Source of the DNA: Siderastrea radians
Taxonomy: Eukaryota; Cnidaria; Anthozoa; Scleractinia; Rhizangiidae
Assembly: GCA_964017195.1 (NCBI GenBank)
Contig: OZ024897.1
Location: 40,710,924-40,774,923, forward strand
DNA: 64,000 nucleotides
Reading direction: 5' to 3'
Below the pieces are notes generated by a model. That model was not told where the DNA came from. It worked only from the letters and a program-made list of their open reading frames with translations, and did not search any database. This document shows positions 61,461 to 64,000 of this stretch, piece after piece (positions within the stretch are counted from its first letter, which is position 1; each line of letters opens with the position of its first letter). Position numbers and translations under genes: made by a program.

Positions 61461-62748
61461 TGAACTGTGTTGAGCATGCGCCACGGTTACTTAGCGACCG
61501 AAACGTCACGTGATGCTTTTAGCACGTGATCAGCTGACGACTCCCACCTTTCTCAACTAGCGCGCCAAAAAACACCTGCACAGTTTTGTTGTCGTGAATG
61601 GCGAGTTCACCAAAACCCTAAAAAAAGTAGACAGTTCGTCTAGAGATAGTCGTTGTCTAATCTACGGTATTAATTTCAAGTTATCTGGACAAGGAAGCTT
61701 TTTTAACATGACCACAACTCCAGGAATCAAAGAGAATTTTACCCATTGAAGGCTGCGTGTTTTATGATCGCTTCACTAAATTAGCAGTTGGTAATAAACA
61801 ACCCATGTGCAGTACGAAAGGACAATTTATAGGTTCGAAAAAACAACACTCACTTGATCTAGAATAGTTAAAATTTCTTACTTTTAAATAAAATACACCA
61901 GTTGTCAATTAAGAATTAGCCAAAAATACAATCTCAAAGTCAAAATTTTGAAAATTTCCGCAAGAGATTTAATTCTCATGTTGTCTCGCGCGTAAAATCA
62001 AACCACAACAGAGCATTTGTGTCTGTTTAGGTCAGATTACTACTTTTCGAAATTTTATGAATGAAGGTACACAGAAGAAGAAACAGTAAGCTTTTCTAAA
62101 TAATACATTTATTAAAACACGCCTTTACTTGTTTCTGAAGACCAAACGCGTTCAATTCTTTCTTCGAGGGAAGCTACGCGCAAGCGATTTCGCTCGATGT
62201 GCAAGTTATTTTGAAGAGCATTTGGTGAGACGAACTGTGCACGTTTTTCAAAACTTTTACGAAAACTGTAAGGAATATGAAGAATCCCTCAATTAAAAAG
62301 CGATTTCGATACAAATTTACAATCAAATGTGTAAATTAATACTCTACCGTAGACTCGTAGAAGTGCTGGAGCATTTCACAGAAAGTCCGCAGCTCGAAAA
62401 ATCTTTGGAGGTGGAAGGTTGTCCTTCGCCTTGACAGATGTTTTCTTCGCTCTAAATTCCATTCCTTAACTTGTGGAGTGTTTCTTAGAGCTTCTTCTTT
62501 CGATTGTTTACCTTTCCGTCGTGCATGTTAACAAAAACGAGAGAAAGTAAACGTTGTAACTCTTCACGAGTTTAGTTCTCTTTCCAGGACGGCAGGTTAC
62601 TATGCGGGCTCACTAAATGACAGCGGAATAACTGTAAACGAATGCGCGAGATACAGTGGGCTCAAGACACGGTCAGCAAACAATACAGGGAGCATGCGTT
62701 TCGGAAACCGCCGTCCACGACCATGGACGGCGGTTGAATCAAAGGGAG
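61461..62748. other. Stretch between the inverted 85-bp repeats
   Basis: Two coding-like minus-strand stretches stand out: about 62535-62342, with KEEALRNTPQVKEWNLERRK and FFELRTFCEMLQHFYEST; and about 62275-62120, with LHIERNRLRVASLEERIERV. They are separated by an intron-like 82 bp (GTAGAG...TTACAG), but the frames do not join across it. No family was recognised. A perfect 12-bp stem hairpin (AACCGCCGTCCA with its complement) lies at about 62709-62738. Confidence 0.3.
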
Positions 62749-62833
62749 TTTCGACCCATGGCAGAGGTCCCTTTTCGTCCCGTCCGTCAGCTCAGCGAAT
62801 ACAAAGGAAAAGGGGCCTCTGCTAGCAGGGAAT
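62749..62833 (-). repeat. 85-bp inverted-pair repeat, copy 2
   Basis: Reverse complement of 61376-61460 with only two or three differences. Contains the same internal palindrome. Confidence 0.8.
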
Positions 62834-64000
62834 AGATGCAAGTGCTGTAGAGTTAATTTCCCTTGCACTTCATTGTGCGTGTGCGATGGAAGATGTGTAA
62901 GAGAATAGTTCTCATGAAGCATTTTGATCGAGAAGGACTCAACATGTATGTCAGTAGAGCCAGTCGCGGTCGTAAGTTAAATTAACTCAGCAAAAGAAAC
63001 AGATTCCATGTTAATTTTTTCTTAGTTTTACAAAACGATAACTGAACTCGGTTGCCATAGTAACACTTGGCAAGTTGTAACGTCTTACCTCTGACAAGGT
63101 ATACTAAAGAACGAATGATGTGTAATTATCGTTTTCCTGATCTGAACGAGCAAACGCTGCATAAATGGCATAAATTAATTTACACGCATAAATTAGGATG
63201 TGGTTACCATGGCGACGACATTTAATCCCCTTCTACATCTGGCCGCTACTGGCCATCCCTATACCCCGACTGATATCCCAATGTCCTGTAAGATACATAG
63301 GAAATGGTTTTCACATGTAGCTCATTTAAATGCAGTTTCCAGGGAAACGGCGTAACTGTGAAGGTGGTTCTATAGCTAAAAATGTTCTCCTCGATAGTCT
63401 CTCTATGTGTGCCAAATTTTAGGTCGGTAACAAGATCGAAGTGTACAATTCAGCCGAAATTTTCAGCTATGCCGCCAGATTAATATTTATACTTTGTGTC
63501 TGATTCCCGATGTTAAAAAGTCAAATGAAGGGCCTTGAAGCTTATTGATTAGGTATGTATTTTGTTCGTTATACAGTCATGCTGATTAGGTGCAATAAAT
63601 TAATATCAGCATAACGATCCATAACTATTAAAAGTATTAAATTATCTGGTCAGTTTTCAAGAAATATGTGTTCATGTCAATTTTACAAGTACCAGTGGAG
63701 TTCCACAAAGACTCAGCCCAGTCGCCGCCCTGTGTCGCTCACTTCATAATGATTTTTCAGATTTTACTGTGAACGTACATTTTTGATAACAATTTCCAAG
63801 AGATGTTTCTGGTATTTGCCTGTCCTCTTTGTGTTCTAAAAATGCAAAAAGATGTTCCATGGGAAATTTGTGCCAGGCTATCGTTTGTAACCACTGTCCC
63901 TGATTTTCTTCACCTTTAACACTACGATCATCACGTACTGTTCTCAACTTTACCACCACCATTGCAATCATCACCATCATCCCATCATTATAATAATAAA
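62834..64000. other. No gene seen
   Basis: AT-rich non-coding sequence with ATC/TAA simple-repeat words near the right edge. Confidence 0.5.

Overview
The window looks like nuclear DNA of a stony coral (Scleractinia). It is AT-rich and intron-containing, and it carries two complete galaxin-type genes (di-cysteine repeat proteins of the coral skeletal organic matrix). Its repeat cargo is typical of cnidarian genomes: an L1/Tx1-type LINE, a DIRS-like tyrosine-recombinase retroelement, a Penelope-like element, tRNA-derived SINEs, MITEs and a decayed multi-copy-type gene with a FEN/PIN-like nuclease core. The species was not determined. All family assignments rest on motifs read by eye.

Layout. 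0-6.7 kb: fold-back and TIR repeats, a fragment with a helix-turn-helix look, microsatellites. 6.84-9.40 kb (+): galaxin-like gene 1 (signal-peptide exon plus a 985-nt repeat exon). 9.4-17.1 kb: non-coding spacer. 17.17-21.36 kb (+): galaxin-like gene 2, with the same plan plus several small acidic exons, all phase 1, including a putative 6-nt microexon and one exon that has lost its GT donor. 21.4-26.6 kb: no convincing gene. 26.61-30.30 kb: a dead LINE with a 5' inversion and a 10-bp palindromic target duplication. 30.7-31.2 kb: 43-bp minisatellite. 32.0-39.2 kb (-): an intron-bearing DIRS-like element with a spliced Gag (9-residue repeats, zinc knuckle), RT-RNase H behind a possible -1 frameshift site, and a spliced zinc-ribbon/tyrosine recombinase.

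40.4 to at least 55.1 kb (-): exons of an EHBP1-like host gene (NT-C2 domain, long disordered region, bMERB-type coiled coil). Its introns hold a 7.1-kb TIR element with a Penelope-like element nested inside, a 1.3-kb element with 9-bp TSD, and a 0.66-kb array of inverted tRNA-SINE copies with 13-bp TSD. Its large exon contains a 170-codon tandem duplication and two in-frame TGA codons, each facing CGG in the other copy. 56.8-61.4 kb (+): a frameshifted copy of a large nuclease-like gene. 61.4-64 kb: an 85-bp inverted repeat pair, two short coding-like stretches and non-coding sequence.

The two galaxin-like genes are the clear functional unit: tandem, same strand, same intron phase, each with a TATA-like box about 50-60 bp upstream of its ATG and a poly(A) signal downstream. 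They probably encode secreted matrix proteins with acidic N-terminal regions of very different length.
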